NCBI GenBank assembly: GCA_011754535.1
Contig: JAAQVN010000001.1
Span: forward strand, 4,650,001 to 4,714,000
Length of the DNA stretch: 64,000 bases
Direction: 5' to 3'
Origin: Enterobacter asburiae
GTDB lineage: Bacteria; Pseudomonadota; Gammaproteobacteria; Enterobacterales; Enterobacteriaceae
Shown here: positions 44,678 through 54,450 of the stretch, one piece after another
Layout of the letters: every line of letters begins with the position of its first letter
Numbering within the stretch: position 1 is the stretch's first letter
Notes under the pieces: generated by a model
What the model saw: only the letters and a program-made list of their open reading frames with translations
Databases searched by the model: none
What the model was told of the DNA's origin: nothing
Translations under genes and position numbers: made by a program

Positions 44678-45778
44678 ATGACCCCCGAACACCTCCCGAC
44701 AGAACAGTACGACGCGCAGCTGGCAGAGAAAGTTGTCCGCCTGCAAAGTATGATGACGCCTTTCAACGCGCCCGTTCCCGAGGTGTTCCGCTCCCCTGTC
44801 AGCCACTACCGCATGCGCGCCGAGTTCCGCATCTGGCACGACGGCGACGACCTGTATCACATCATTTTCGATCAGCAGACCAAATCCCGCATTCGCGTGG
44901 ACAGCTTCCCGGCAGCGAGCGAGCTCATCAACCAGTTGATGACGCTGATAATTGAAGGCGTGCGCAACAATCCGGTGCTGCGCCACAAGCTGTTCCAGAT
45001 TGACTATCTGACCACGCAAAGCAATCAGGCGATTGTCTCTCTGCTGTACCACAAAGCATTGACCGACGAGTGGCGCGAGCAGGCAGAAGCCCTGCGCGAT
45101 GCGCTGCGCGCGCAGAACATCAACGTGCACCTGATTGGCCGCGCGACCAAAACCAAAATCATGCTGGATCAGGATTACGTCGACGAACGTCTGCCGGTGG
45201 CGGGTAAAGAGATGATTTACCGTCAGGTGGAGAACAGCTTCACCCAGCCGAACGCGGCGATGAACGTGCAAATGCTGGAGTGGGCGCTGAAGGCGACGGA
45301 AGGGTCTAAGGGCGACCTGCTTGAGCTGTACTGCGGTAACGGCAACTTCTCGCTGGCGCTGGCGCGTAACTTCGATCGCGTCCTGGCAACCGAAATCGCC
45401 AAGCCGTCAGTGGCCGCCGCGCAGTACAACATTGCCGCCAACCATATCGACAACGTGCAAATCATTCGTATGGCCGCAGAAGAGTTCACGCAGGCCATGA
45501 ATGGCGTGCGGGCGTTTAACCGCCTGGAAGGGATCGATCTCAAGAGCTACCAGTGTGAGACGATTTTTGTCGACCCTCCACGCAGCGGCCTGGACAGCGA
45601 AACAGAGAAGATGGTGCAGGCGTACCCGCGCATTCTGTACATCTCCTGCAACCCGGAGACGCTGTGCAAAAACCTGGAAACATTAAGCCAGACGCACAAG
45701 GTTGAACGTCTGGCGCTGTTCGATCAGTTCCCGTACACGCACCACATGGAGTGCGGTGTACTGCTCACGGCGAAGTAA
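44678..45778 (+). CDS. trmA: TrmA: tRNA m5U54 methyltransferase
   Basis: 366 residues from the ATG at 44678, the E. coli length. It makes ribothymidine at position 54 of all tRNAs with SAM and also modifies tmRNA. The SAM site is [16 protein letters not shown] near residue 210, the aspartate motif [10 protein letters not shown] follows near 299, and the catalytic cysteine is in [14 protein letters not shown] near 324. Unlike RlmC/RlmD it has no N-terminal TRAM or Fe-S motif. Divergent from btuB; yijD converges on it. Confidence 0.97.
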   Translation: MTPEHLPTEQYDAQLAEKVVRLQSMMTPFNAPVPEVFRSPVSHYRMRAEFRIWHDGDDLYHIIFDQQTKSRIRVDSFPAASELINQLMTLIIEGVRNNPVLRHKLFQIDYLTTQSNQAIVSLLYHKALTDEWREQAEALRDALRAQNINVHLIGRATKTKIMLDQDYVDERLPVAGKEMIYRQVENSFTQPNAAMNVQMLEWALKATEGSKGDLLELYCGNGNFSLALARNFDRVLATEIAKPSVAAAQYNIAANHIDNVQIIRMAAEEFTQAMNGVRAFNRLEGIDLKSYQCETIFVDPPRSGLDSETEKMVQAYPRILYISCNPETLCKNLETLSQTHKVERLALFDQFPYTHHMECGVLLTAK

Positions 45779-45833
45779 TTAGCCGGCGTTTTTGGCTGGC
45801 GGCGCTTCGCTTACCTGCCCTACTCAAGCCTCA

Positions 45834-46193
45834 TTACTCTGGCAGTTGGCTCTTGCGGCTACGCATGCGAGAGCCAATCCAGAACACCAGCGCCACAGAC
45901 AGTACCGCAGGGAAGAAGTTAGAGCCGATATCCGGATACTCCGCGCGAACCACGGTGCTATACAGCAATACGCCCAGAATAAAGCAGGCGGCGGCCAGAC
46001 CCGGTAACCCCACCGGCATGGTGCGGTTCAGGTAACGTTGATGCAGGCAGTAAACCGTCAGCACCAGCGCAATAAGCGGGAAAATCGAAAATGGAACGAT
46101 TGAGCTAAAAATAGCGGCAAACGTGCCATTAATGGATAAGCCAGCGATCAATGCCAGCAACAGCGTCCCTTTATCCTGACCTGACTGTTTCAT
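45834..46193 (-). CDS. yijD: YijD: small inner membrane protein (DUF1422)
   Basis: 119 residues, the E. coli length, with four hydrophobic segments ([58 protein letters not shown]) and a basic C-terminus RMRSRKSQ. Function is unknown. It lies 9 bases after fabR, so the two form an operon. A degenerate REP-like sequence (45797-45818) lies between yijD and trmA. Confidence 0.9.
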   Translation of the reverse strand: MKQSGQDKGTLLLALIAGLSINGTFAAIFSSIVPFSIFPLIALVLTVYCLHQRYLNRTMPVGLPGLAAACFILGVLLYSTVVRAEYPDIGSNFFPAVLSVALVFWIGSRMRSRKSQLPE

Positions 46194-46202
46194 TACTCAC
46201 CT

Positions 46203-46838
46203 TCACTCTTCGGTTTGATGTGCCAGTTTCTCTTGTTCACGGCGATACCAGTAATACGCGCCTTTGGAGATCATCCTGAGCTGCAGTACCAGTCGCTCTT
46301 CGAGCTGCTTGCGTTGTTCAATGCTGACATCCAGCGCTTCGGCACCCGCGCTGAATACAATCGTCACCATCGCTTCGGCCTGTGCTTCGGTAAACGCACG
46401 CGGCATATGGTTTTCGAGTTCAAGATAATCGGCAAGTTCCGCGATGAAGTGCTGAATTTCCCGCGCTACGGCGGCACGAAACGCAGCCGATGTGCCCGAA
46501 CGTTCGCGCAGAAGCAGACGAAACGCGTTGGGGTTATTGCCGATAAATTCCATAAAGGTCGACACGGAGGTGCGGATCACGCTGCCTCCTTTGGCGATAC
46601 GCTGACGCGCCTGGCGCATCAGCTGGCGCAGCATGAGTCCGCTCTCATCGACCATGGTCAGGCCCAGTTCATCCACGTCACGAAAGTGACGATAGAAGGA
46701 CGTTGGCGCAATCCCGGCCTCGCGAGCGACTTCGCGCAGGCTCAAACTGGCAAAACTCCGCTCAGCACTCAGTTGACTGAATGCGGCTTCCACCAGCGAA
46801 CGCCGGGTTTTCTCTTTTTGTTGTGCTCTTACGCCCAT
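46203..46838 (-). CDS. fabR: FabR: TetR-family repressor of unsaturated fatty acid synthesis
   Basis: 211 residues from the ATG at 46838 ([20 protein letters not shown]); a longer in-frame extension is not expected. The TetR helix-turn-helix is [24 protein letters not shown] at residues about 33-56. FabR senses the ratio of unsaturated to saturated acyl-ACP or acyl-CoA and represses fabA and fabB. The ligand domain is nearly identical to E. coli except for the last 15 residues. It is divergent from sthA. Confidence 0.95.
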   Translation of the reverse strand: MGVRAQQKEKTRRSLVEAAFSQLSAERSFASLSLREVAREAGIAPTSFYRHFRDVDELGLTMVDESGLMLRQLMRQARQRIAKGGSVIRTSVSTFMEFIGNNPNAFRLLLRERSGTSAAFRAAVAREIQHFIAELADYLELENHMPRAFTEAQAEAMVTIVFSAGAEALDVSIEQRKQLEERLVLQLRMISKGAYYWYRREQEKLAHQTEE

Positions 46839-47037
46839 CACAATAGTTGAATCCTTCCAAAGGCCTGATGGCACTATACCAGAGAATAAAATTAATCTGT
46901 TTGCCCAGCTTTGTGAATGATTGTTTACGTGCGGTTTGTGCTCCACTGCCGGAAAAAAGCACAACGATAATTGGGTTACCCTGGTAATGATGTTATGATT
47001 CTGTTGCTTTTATGTATAAGAACAGGTAAGCCTTACC

Positions 47038-48438
47038 ATGCCACATTCCTACGATTACGACGCAATAGTTATTGGTTCCGGCCCCGGCGGCGAAGGTGCT
47101 GCTATGGGTCTGGTGAAACAGGGAGCCAGAGTAGCGGTCATTGAGCGCTACCATAATGTCGGCGGCGGTTGCACCCACTGGGGCACCATCCCTTCGAAAG
47201 CCCTCCGCCACGCCGTTAGCCGCATCATCGAATTTAACCAGAACCCTCTTTACAGCGACCACTCCAGACTTCTTCGTTCCTCCTTTGCCGACATCCTGAA
47301 TCACGCGGATACCGTCATTAACCAGCAGACGCGCATGCGTCAGGGCTTTTATGAGCGTAACCACTGTGAGATTTTGCAGGGCAACGCGCATTTTGTGGAT
47401 GAACATACCCTGGCACTCGAATGCCACGACGGATCGGTTGAGACAATCACCGCTGAAAAATTTGTTATCGCCTGTGGTTCACGCCCTTACCATCCGGCCG
47501 ACGTCGACTTCTCGCACCCGCGCGTCTACGACAGCGACTCGATTCTGAGCCTGCACCATGAACCCCGCCACGTCATTATCTATGGCGCGGGGGTCATCGG
47601 CTGCGAATATGCGTCGATCTTCCGCGGAATGGATGTCAAAGTAGACCTGATCAACACCCGGGATCGCCTGCTGGCGTTCCTCGATCAGGAGATGTCAGAC
47701 TCCCTCTCCTACCACTTCTGGAACAGCGGCGTGGTGATTCGCCACAACGAAGAGTACGAGAAGATCGAAGGCTGCGATGACGGCGTGATCATGCACCTGA
47801 AGTCTGGTAAAAAGCTGAAGGCAGACTGCCTGCTGTACGCCAACGGCCGTACCGGCAATACCGATTCATTGCGGCTGGAAAATATCGGGCTTGAGACCGA
47901 CAGCCGCGGCCAGCTCAAGGTCAACAGCATGTACCAGACCGCGTTGCCGCACGTTTACGCGGTCGGCGACGTGATCGGCTACCCGAGCCTGGCATCCGCC
48001 GCTTACGATCAGGGCCGCATTGCCGCTCAGGCGCTGGTGAAGGGTGAAGCAACGGCGCACCTGATTGAAGATATCCCGACGGGTATCTACACCATCCCGG
48101 AAATCAGTTCCGTGGGGAAAACCGAGCAGCAGCTGACGTCAATGAAGGTGCCTTACGAGGTGGGTCGTGCGCAGTTTAAACATCTGGCGCGGGCGCAAAT
48201 CGTGGGGATGAGCGTGGGGACACTGAAGATCCTGTTCCACCGCGAGACGAAAGAGATCCTCGGGATTCACTGCTTTGGTGAACGCGCGGCGGAAATCATT
48301 CATATCGGCCAGGCGATAATGGAGCAGAAAGGCGGTGGTAACACCATCGAATACTTCGTTAACACCACCTTTAACTACCCGACCATGGCGGAAGCCTATC
48401 GGGTAGCCGCGCTGAACGGCTTAAACCGCCTGTTTTAA
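47038..48438 (+). CDS. sthA: SthA: soluble pyridine nucleotide transhydrogenase
   Basis: 466 residues, the E. coli length. FAD protein of the flavoprotein disulfide reductase family: FAD-binding [15 protein letters not shown] at the N-terminus, NAD(P)-binding [16 protein letters not shown] near residue 180, [17 protein letters not shown] near 305, and a dimerisation domain. The redox site reads [13 protein letters not shown], with only one of the two usual cysteines, which is characteristic of SthA and fits transhydrogenation rather than disulfide reduction. It oxidises excess NADPH with NAD. Its last 18 bases overlap the end of oxyR tail to tail. Confidence 0.97.
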   Translation: MPHSYDYDAIVIGSGPGGEGAAMGLVKQGARVAVIERYHNVGGGCTHWGTIPSKALRHAVSRIIEFNQNPLYSDHSRLLRSSFADILNHADTVINQQTRMRQGFYERNHCEILQGNAHFVDEHTLALECHDGSVETITAEKFVIACGSRPYHPADVDFSHPRVYDSDSILSLHHEPRHVIIYGAGVIGCEYASIFRGMDVKVDLINTRDRLLAFLDQEMSDSLSYHFWNSGVVIRHNEEYEKIEGCDDGVIMHLKSGKKLKADCLLYANGRTGNTDSLRLENIGLETDSRGQLKVNSMYQTALPHVYAVGDVIGYPSLASAAYDQGRIAAQALVKGEATAHLIEDIPTGIYTIPEISSVGKTEQQLTSMKVPYEVGRAQFKHLARAQIVGMSVGTLKILFHRETKEILGIHCFGERAAEIIHIGQAIMEQKGGGNTIEYFVNTTFNYPTMAEAYRVAALNGLNRLF

Positions 48439-49338
48439 CGCGCTGTCGAAATGGCCATCCATCGAACCACGGATGGCCTCTGCCAGCTGCTCATAGCGGC
48501 TGCGCAGCGGTGAACCCGGACGATACACCAGACCAATAGTGCGACGCGGTTCCGGCTTAATGCACGGCAGGTACACCACACCATCACGCTTACGCTCGCG
48601 CGGCACGGCCAGCGCAGGCAGCAGCGTAATACCGCTTCCCGCCGCGACCATATTACGCAGCGTTTCCAGGCTGGTTGCGCGGAAATGGGTATCTTCATCG
48701 GCACCCGCTTCGAAGCAGAAGCCCATCGCCTGATCGCGCAGGCAGTGGCCGTCTTCCAGCATCAGCAGCTTTTCCCCGGCCAGATCGGCCATCGGAACGC
48801 GATCGCGGTTCGCCCACGGGTGATCTTCATAGATCGCCAGCATCATCGGCTCATCGAACAGCGGCACTTCGATAAAGGCTTCACTCTCTTTTACCAGCGC
48901 CAGAATGGCACAGTCGAGCTTGCCGCTGTCCAGCTGCGCCAGCAGCTGATGGGTTTGCGCTTCATGCAGGTACATTTCGAGTTTCGGGAACGTCTGGTGC
49001 AGCATCGGAATGATGTGCGGCAACAGGTACGGGCCAACGGTTGGGATCAGGCCAATATGCAGCGGGCCTGACATCGCCTCCCCCTGCTGGCTTGCCATTT
49101 CCTTGAGCACTTTGACCTCGCGCAGCACGGTGCGCGCCTGATCCACCAGCAGCAGACCGGCCTGGGTGAACAGCACCTTACGGCTGGTGCGCTCCAGCAG
49201 CATCACGCCCAGCTCGTCTTCCAGCTTGCGGATCTGGCCGCTCAGCGTCGGCTGGCTGACGTGGCAGGAATCTGCCGCGCGGCGAAAGTGACGATGCTCG
49301 GCTAACGCTACCAGGTATTCAAGATCACGAATATTCAT
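48421..49338 (-). CDS. oxyR: OxyR: LysR-type peroxide sensor
   Basis: 305 residues, the E. coli length. The winged helix is [28 protein letters not shown]. The peroxide-sensing cysteines are C199 and C208 in [15 protein letters not shown], which form the activating disulfide. It activates katG, ahpC, dps, grxA and the sRNA OxyS. Divergent from oxyS across a clear OxyR site, at which it also represses itself. Confidence 0.97.
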   Translation of the reverse strand: MNIRDLEYLVALAEHRHFRRAADSCHVSQPTLSGQIRKLEDELGVMLLERTSRKVLFTQAGLLLVDQARTVLREVKVLKEMASQQGEAMSGPLHIGLIPTVGPYLLPHIIPMLHQTFPKLEMYLHEAQTHQLLAQLDSGKLDCAILALVKESEAFIEVPLFDEPMMLAIYEDHPWANRDRVPMADLAGEKLLMLEDGHCLRDQAMGFCFEAGADEDTHFRATSLETLRNMVAAGSGITLLPALAVPRERKRDGVVYLPCIKPEPRRTIGLVYRPGSPLRSRYEQLAEAIRGSMDGHFDSALKQAV

Positions 49339-49371
49339 TATTCATCCTCCGTCGCCACGATAGTTCATGGC

Positions 49372-49407
49372 GATAGATAGCATAGCAACGAACGATTATC
49401 CCTATCA
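49372..49407. promoter_or_regulatory. OxyR binding region between oxyR and oxyS
   Basis: GATAGATAGCAT, seven bases and ATTATCCCTATC approximate the four spaced ATAG/CTAT elements of the OxyR consensus. The site lies 34 bases from the oxyR ATG and just upstream of the oxyS -10 box, so binding can serve both genes. Confidence 0.65.
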
Positions 49408-49435
49408 AGCTTTCTGTTGAATAATACACCACATA

Positions 49436-49550
49436 GACGAGGCGGCCCGTGTTTGACCCTTGACGTCCCCGCACCGTCATCGAGTTTCTCTCAAAACTCG
49501 AACAACTAAAGCCAACGTGAACTTTTGCGGACCCCGTGGTCCGCTTTTTT
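49436..49550 (+). ncRNA. oxyS: OxyS small RNA
   Basis: The 3' half is almost identical to the remembered E. coli OxyS: GAGTTTCTCTCAAAACTCG, AACTAAAGCCAACGTGAAC and TTTTGCGGA, then the terminator hairpin GCGGACC / GGTCCGC with eight T. The 5' half (GACGAGGCGGCCCG, then ACCCTTGACGTC) is diverged but keeps the same plan. A -10 box TAATAC is at 49422-49427, with no good -35, as expected for OxyR-dependent transcription. OxyS is an Hfq-binding RNA made under peroxide stress that represses fhlA, rpoS and nusG. The 5' end is estimated. Confidence 0.9.
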
Positions 49551-49576
49551 TTGCGTAAAAAAGCCCGAGGTAAAAG

Positions 49577-49604
49577 CAAAATGGCAACCGAAGTTGCCAT
49601 TTTT
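49577..49604. terminator. Hairpin terminator between oxyS and argH
   Basis: Stem ATGGCAAC / GTTGCCAT with CGAA loop (49581-49600), A-rich on the left and TTTT on the right, so it can act on both strands; most likely it ends the argCBH transcript on the minus strand. Confidence 0.8.
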
Positions 49605-49610
49605 AGTGTT

Positions 49611-49660
49611 TGCTCCCTCTCCCTGTGGGAGAGGGCCGGGGTGAGGGCACCAGCCCGCAC
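49611..49660 (-). repeat. Extragenic hairpin repeat, copy 2 (after argH)
   Basis: CCCTCTCCCTGTGGGAGAGG then CGGGGTGAGGG and CAGCCCGCAC, a near copy of 23528-23576, including the flanking GTTTGC. Read on the minus strand it begins 3 bases after the argH stop. Confidence 0.82.
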
Positions 49661-49663
49661 AAA

Positions 49664-51037
49664 TCAAACCAACCGGTTTTTCGCATCCGCTATCGCCTGC
49701 GCTACTTGCTTCGGCGACACGCCGCCTTTTGCTGCACGCTTATCCAGGCAAGACTGCAGCGCCAGAATCGGATACACATCATCCCCGATAACCGCGCTGA
49801 ACTTCTGCAGATCGGCCAGCGCCAGATCTTCCAGCGGTTTACCCTGACGAATGGCTTCCACTACCGCTTCACCCACAATATGGTGCGCTTCACGGAACGG
49901 TACGCCTTTCGCGACAAGGTAGTCCGCCAGCTCGGTAGAGTTGGCATAGCCCTGCTGCGCCGCTTCCTGGCAGCGCGGACGTTTCACCTGAATGCCGTCC
50001 AGCACCAGCGCGCCCATATGCAGACAGTCCAGCCAGGTGTCGAGCGCGTCGAATAGCCCTTCTTTGTCTTCCTGCATGTCTTTGTTGTACGCCAGCGGCA
50101 ACCCTTTCAGGGTCATCATCATGCCGGTCAGCGCACCCTGCACGCGGCCACACTTGCCGCGGATCAGCTCCAGCGCGTCCGGGTTTTTCTTCTGCGGCAT
50201 CAGGGATGAGCCTGAGGTCACGCGGTCGGACAGTTCAACGAAACCCGCTTCGCCAGAGTTAAAGAAGATCAGATCCTCGGCAAAGCGCGACAGGTGCACC
50301 ATTCCGATAGACGCATTGGAGAGCAGCTCCAGCACGTGGTCGCGGTCGGAGACGCTATCCAGGCTGTTACGGGTGGCGGAGGCAAAGCCCAGCCAGCCTG
50401 CCAGCTGCTCACGGTCGATTTCATACGCCGTACCGGCCAGCGCGCCGCTGCCCAGCGGGCTGACGTCCAGACGCTTAAGGGTATCCTGCAGACGGCTTTC
50501 GTCACGCGCCAGCATCTCAACGTAGGCCAGACACCAGTGCGCAAAAGTCACCGGCTGCGCGCGCTGCAGGTGGGTATAACCCGGCATCACCGCGTCCTGG
50601 TTGTTCTGCGCGGTTTCCACCAGCGCGCTCTGCAGCTGACGGTTGGCCGCAAGCAGTTCGCCAACGGTCTCTTTACACCACAGCTTCAGATCGGTCGCGA
50701 CCTGGTCGTTACGGCTGCGGCCGGTGTGCAGCTTTTTACCCAACTGGCCAACTTTGTCGATCAGCTTGCCTTCCACCCAGCTGTGAATATCTTCGGCATC
50801 GCTCTGCAGGATTTGCTGCGGATCCAGACGCACCTCTTCCAGCAGGTTGTTCAGCGCCTCTTCCAGCTGCTGCTGCTCGTCTGCGGTCAGCACGCCAACG
50901 GTCACCAGCGCTTTGGACCAGGCCACAGAGCCGACGATATCCTGTTCGGCCAGGCGGTAGTCGAAGCGCAAAGAGTCGTTGAACTGTTTGAACCGCTGAT
51001 CCGCTGCCTGTGTAAAACGCCCACCCCAAAGTGTCAT
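49664..51037 (-). CDS. argH: ArgH: argininosuccinate lyase
   Basis: 457 residues, the E. coli length. Fumarase/aspartase superfamily: the signature loop [16 protein letters not shown] lies near residue 275, and [15 protein letters not shown] and [12 protein letters not shown] carry catalytic residues. It splits argininosuccinate to arginine and fumarate, the last step of arginine synthesis. Last gene of argCBH, 77 bases after argB, with a REP hairpin in the gap. Confidence 0.98.
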   Translation of the reverse strand: MTLWGGRFTQAADQRFKQFNDSLRFDYRLAEQDIVGSVAWSKALVTVGVLTADEQQQLEEALNNLLEEVRLDPQQILQSDAEDIHSWVEGKLIDKVGQLGKKLHTGRSRNDQVATDLKLWCKETVGELLAANRQLQSALVETAQNNQDAVMPGYTHLQRAQPVTFAHWCLAYVEMLARDESRLQDTLKRLDVSPLGSGALAGTAYEIDREQLAGWLGFASATRNSLDSVSDRDHVLELLSNASIGMVHLSRFAEDLIFFNSGEAGFVELSDRVTSGSSLMPQKKNPDALELIRGKCGRVQGALTGMMMTLKGLPLAYNKDMQEDKEGLFDALDTWLDCLHMGALVLDGIQVKRPRCQEAAQQGYANSTELADYLVAKGVPFREAHHIVGEAVVEAIRQGKPLEDLALADLQKFSAVIGDDVYPILALQSCLDKRAAKGGVSPKQVAQAIADAKNRLV

Positions 51038-51069
51038 AACATGCTTCCTTAATATCTTTGAATTTCATT

Positions 51070-51095
51070 GCCCGGTGGCGCTACGCTTACCGGGC
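51070..51095. repeat. REP-type palindrome between argB and argH
   Basis: GCCCGGTGGCGCTACGCTTA-type REP with arms GCCCGGT / ACCGGGC in the argB-argH intercistronic gap. In such places REPs protect upstream mRNA and may lower expression of the downstream gene. Confidence 0.85.
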
Positions 51096-51114
51096 CTACA
51101 AAACATTAAATCGA

Positions 51115-51891
51115 TTACGCTAAAATACGCGTGCCAATCGGCGTGCCGTTAAACAGTGCCGGGAGCTGCTCCGCGTGACGCCAGGAGGCGATATCAACCG
51201 GGCGGCCCAGCGTGCGTGCGGCATCCAGCGCGGCGTTCACTTTGACGATCATGCCGTCGGTAATAATGCCCTGAGCAATCAGCTGCTCGGCTTTCTCAGC
51301 CGTCATTTCCGCAATGCGCTGGCCTTTACCGTCCAGAATGCCGCTCACGTCGGAGAGCAGGATCAGGTCCGCGCCCAGCGTTGCCGCCAGCGCGGTTGCC
51401 GCCTGGTCCGCGTTAACGTTCATCAGCTCGCCCTCTTCGGTCACGCCGATAGAGCTCACCACCGGCAGGAACCCCCCTTCCAGCAGCGTGTTAATCAGCT
51501 TAGGCGAACCTGGCTGCGCCAGTCCAACGTGGCCGAGCTCTTCGTCGAGCTGGGTCACTTTTACGCTGTCGCCATCGCCCAGATAGAGGCCCACGGACGC
51601 GATGTGGTGTTTCTTCGCCCACGCCAGCAGCGTTTTGTTCGCCGTACCCGCCAGCGCGCCGGTAATGATGTCGATCTGGTCAGCAGGCGTCACGCGCAGG
51701 CCGTTCTTCTTTTTCACCGGCAGGTTGAGCCCTTTCATCAGCTCATCCACCACGCAGCCGCCGCCGTGCACGATCACCAGCGGACGCTGGTGGGATTCGC
51801 GATAGTTCACCAGCGCGGTAAACAGACGCTCCAGCGCTTCTTCGCTGTCCAGCAGTACACCACCGAGTTTGATAATTAATGGGTTCATCAT
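51115..51891 (-). CDS. argB: ArgB: acetylglutamate kinase
   Basis: 258 residues from the ATG at 51891 ([19 protein letters not shown]), the E. coli length; a GTG one codon earlier is less likely. Amino-acid kinase family: the ATP-binding glycine loop KLGGVLLDS, the substrate site [12 protein letters not shown], and C-terminal [23 protein letters not shown]. It phosphorylates N-acetylglutamate. It lies 6 bases after argC. The short N-terminus marks the dimeric, arginine-insensitive form. Confidence 0.97.
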   Translation of the reverse strand: MMNPLIIKLGGVLLDSEEALERLFTALVNYRESHQRPLVIVHGGGCVVDELMKGLNLPVKKKNGLRVTPADQIDIITGALAGTANKTLLAWAKKHHIASVGLYLGDGDSVKVTQLDEELGHVGLAQPGSPKLINTLLEGGFLPVVSSIGVTEEGELMNVNADQAATALAATLGADLILLSDVSGILDGKGQRIAEMTAEKAEQLIAQGIITDGMIVKVNAALDAARTLGRPVDIASWRHAEQLPALFNGTPIGTRILA

Positions 51892-51897
51892 CACACC

Positions 51898-52902
51898 TTA
51901 AATAAGAGCCTGCGTTTCAGGGAAGCCGAAACGAATATTTGCACACTGCATTGCCTGTGCGGCAGCGCCTTTGAGTAAGTTATCTTCTGCGGCGACAACG
52001 ATGAGATGCTCGCCCTGCACAGCAAAGCCGATGTCGCAGAACGGCAGACCAACCACGTTTTTCAGCGCCGGAACGCCTTTGTCGTAAAGTCGCACCAGCG
52101 GTTTATCCGCATACGCCTGGGTGAAGGCCTCGTTCACCTGCTCTTTGGTCACGCCAGGCTTCAGGCGGCAGGTGATAGTTTCGAGGATCCCGCGCGGGAA
52201 GCTGCCCAGGTGCGGGGTGAAAATCACCTCGGCGCCCAGATGCGTCGTGATTTCAGGGTGATGACGGTGATTAAACACGCCATACGGCTGAAGGCTCACT
52301 TCGCAGAAGCTGTTTGAGATAGCGGCCTTGCGACCTGCTCCGCTCACGCCGCTGGTGGCGTTGATCACCGGCCACTGGCTCAGATCCAGCAGACCCGCGT
52401 CGATCAGCGGCTTCAGGGAAAGCTGAGCCGCCGTCGGATAGCAGCCCGGCACGGCAATCAGGTCCGCTTCCTTTAGCTTGTCTGCGCTCCACTCCGCCAG
52501 GCCGTACACCGCTTTTTCAAGCAGATCCGGATGCTGGTGGGTGAAACCGTAATATTTTTCATAGAACGCGCCGTCGTTAACGCGGAACGCGCCGGAGAGG
52601 TCGAACACCACGCAGCCGGCAGCCAGAAACTGCGGTGCCAGGTCGTGACTGACCTCGTGCGCTGTGGCTAAAAACACCACGTCAACGCCGTCGGTAAACT
52701 CGCTGATGTCAGACATGGGCTGCAAAGGCAGATCGACCAGGCCCTTAAGCTGCGGATGCAAATCGGAAATTAACTTTCCTGCATCATTGCTTTGCGCTGA
52801 CACGGTCAAAGCGGTTATGGTCATATGTGGATGGCGATTCACGTAGCTTACAAGCTCTGCGCCCGCATAACCGCTAGCGCCTACAATCAGCGTATTCAAC
52901 AT
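51898..52902 (-). CDS. argC: ArgC: N-acetyl-gamma-glutamyl-phosphate reductase
   Basis: 334 residues, the E. coli length. The NADP-binding N-terminus is [20 protein letters not shown], and the catalytic cysteine lies in [13 protein letters not shown] near residue 154. It reduces acetylglutamyl phosphate to the semialdehyde. First gene of argCBH, divergent from argE across paired ARG boxes. Confidence 0.98.
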   Translation of the reverse strand: MLNTLIVGASGYAGAELVSYVNRHPHMTITALTVSAQSNDAGKLISDLHPQLKGLVDLPLQPMSDISEFTDGVDVVFLATAHEVSHDLAPQFLAAGCVVFDLSGAFRVNDGAFYEKYYGFTHQHPDLLEKAVYGLAEWSADKLKEADLIAVPGCYPTAAQLSLKPLIDAGLLDLSQWPVINATSGVSGAGRKAAISNSFCEVSLQPYGVFNHRHHPEITTHLGAEVIFTPHLGSFPRGILETITCRLKPGVTKEQVNEAFTQAYADKPLVRLYDKGVPALKNVVGLPFCDIGFAVQGEHLIVVAAEDNLLKGAAAQAMQCANIRFGFPETQALI

Positions 52903-52925
52903 CGGGTTCCTTTATGCTCAACGTT

Positions 52926-52964
52926 AATGTATTTTTATTCACATTTATTGCATGAATATTGATA
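52926..52964. promoter_or_regulatory. Paired ARG boxes of the divergent argE-argCBH promoters
   Basis: Two 18-bp imperfect palindromes, AATGTATTTTTATTCACA (52926-52943) and ATTGCATGAATATTGATA (52947-52964), are separated by exactly 3 bases, the spacing at which an ArgR hexamer binds. Both fit the consensus WNTGAAT-W4-ATTCANW. They cover the 88-base gap, so arginine-bound ArgR can repress both directions. Confidence 0.88.
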
Positions 52965-52990
52965 CTATCACGACCTAAGGTGTGTCAACA

Positions 52991-54142
52991 ATGAAAATGA
53001 ACTTACCGCCATTTATCGAGATCTACCGCGCCCTGATTGCCACTCCTTCCATCAGCGCAACGGAAGAAGCGCTGGATCAGAGCAATGAGTCTTTAATCAA
53101 TCTGCTGGCGGGTTGGTTTAGCGATCTTGGGTTTAACGTTGAGGTTCAGCCCGTCCCCGGAACACGCCACAAATTTAACCTGCTCGCCAGCACCGGAAAC
53201 GGTGCGGGCGGCCTGCTGCTGGCCGGTCATACTGACACCGTACCGTTTGACGATGGCCGCTGGACGCGCGACCCGTTTACCCTGACCGAGCACGACAACA
53301 AGCTCTACGGTCTGGGCACCGCCGACATGAAAGGCTTCTTCGCCTTTATCCTCGACGCGCTGCGTGACGTAGACGTGACGAAGCTGAAAAAACCGCTCTA
53401 CATTCTGGCGACCGCCGATGAAGAAACCAGCATGGCGGGCGCGCGCTACTTCTCTGAAAACACGTCGATTCGCCCGGATTGCGCGATCATCGGCGAGCCA
53501 ACCTCTCTGCAGCCTATCCGCGCGCACAAAGGTCATATTTCTACCGCCGTGCGCGTGCTGGGCCAGTCCGGCCACTCCAGCGATCCGGCGCGCGGCGTGA
53601 ACGCCATTGAGCTAATGCATGATGCCATCGGCCGCATCATGACCCTGCGCGACGATCTGAAAGAACGTTATCACTACGAGGCGTTCACCGTGCCGTACCC
53701 GACCCTGAACCTGGGCAGCCTGCACGGCGGCGATGCCTCGAACCGTATCTGCGCCTGCTGCGAACTGCATATGGACATCCGCCCGCTGCCGGGCATGACA
53801 CTGAGCGATCTCGACGGCCTGCTGAACGAAGCGCTGGCTCCGGTAAGCGAGCGCTGGCCTGGTCGTCTGACGGTCTCCGAACTGCATCCGCCGATCCCGG
53901 GTTACGAATGCCCGCCGGACCATCAGCTTGTTGAAGTCGTGGAAAAGCTGCTCGGTGAGAAAACCGACGTGGTGAACTACTGCACCGAAGCGCCGTTTAT
54001 TCAGACGCTGTGCCCGACGCTGGTTCTTGGCCCTGGCTCCATTAACCAGGCCCACCAGCCGGATGAATATCTGGAAACTCGCTTCATCAAGCCGACCCGC
54101 GAACTGATTACCCAGGTTGTGCATCACTTCTGCTGGCATTAA
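52991..54142 (+). CDS. argE: ArgE: acetylornithine deacetylase
   Basis: 383 residues from the ATG at 52991 ([12 protein letters not shown]), the E. coli length; a GTG at 52982 in frame is less likely. M20 metallopeptidase family: [16 protein letters not shown] carries the first metal histidine and the aspartate, [15 protein letters not shown] the catalytic glutamate, and the C-terminal histidine is in [12 protein letters not shown]. It releases ornithine and acetate from N-acetylornithine. The linear pathway with ArgE is typical of enterics. Confidence 0.98.
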   Translation: MKMNLPPFIEIYRALIATPSISATEEALDQSNESLINLLAGWFSDLGFNVEVQPVPGTRHKFNLLASTGNGAGGLLLAGHTDTVPFDDGRWTRDPFTLTEHDNKLYGLGTADMKGFFAFILDALRDVDVTKLKKPLYILATADEETSMAGARYFSENTSIRPDCAIIGEPTSLQPIRAHKGHISTAVRVLGQSGHSSDPARGVNAIELMHDAIGRIMTLRDDLKERYHYEAFTVPYPTLNLGSLHGGDASNRICACCELHMDIRPLPGMTLSDLDGLLNEALAPVSERWPGRLTVSELHPPIPGYECPPDHQLVEVVEKLLGEKTDVVNYCTEAPFIQTLCPTLVLGPGSINQAHQPDEYLETRFIKPTRELITQVVHHFCWH

Positions 54143-54148
54143 AAACTG

Positions 54149-54227
54149 CCCCTCACCCAGCCCTCTCCCCAAAGGGGAGAGGGTGTTCAAGTTCCCTCTC
54201 CCCTTTGGGGAGAGGGTTAGGGTGGGG
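54149..54227 (+). repeat. Extragenic hairpin repeat, copy 3, paired form (after argE)
   Basis: CCCTCACCC is followed by a perfect palindrome CCCTCTCCCC-AAA-GGGGAGAGGG (54161-54183), a 10-base link, a second palindrome CCCTCTCCCC-TTT-GGGGAGAGGG (54194-54216), then AGGGTGGGG. It is a head-to-head pair, like a BIME, of the same family as copies 1 and 2. It begins 7 bases after the argE stop. Confidence 0.82.
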
Positions 54228-54345
54228 GGGTGTAAATCCCGCGATCTCTGTCACATTTCCATAAGCATCTCTTATCTGACGCAATGCGAATTAAATTTCG
54301 TAAATTGCCCGCATTTATTCGTTTGCTGAACCGTTTTCGCAGCAA

Positions 54346-54376
54346 TTGACGACGGGGGTTTTACGTGGCTTTATAA
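54346..54376 (+). promoter_or_regulatory. Possible ppc promoter
   Basis: TTGACG (54346-54351) and TTTATA (54370-54375) are separated by 18 bases, about 75 bases before the ppc ATG. The rest of the 54228-54450 stretch holds no other recognisable element. Confidence 0.4.
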
Positions 54377-54450
54377 AGGGAGATGACAAAATAATGTCCA
54401 GAAGATTTTCGCCTGGGCATAAACAAAAATGATGGGGTGACTGGGTTTTT

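Noticed and set aside
54161..54216. Two adjacent palindromes as a small CRISPR array.
   Set aside because: They are mirror copies with a 10-base link, not direct repeats with equal spacers, and there are no cas genes.
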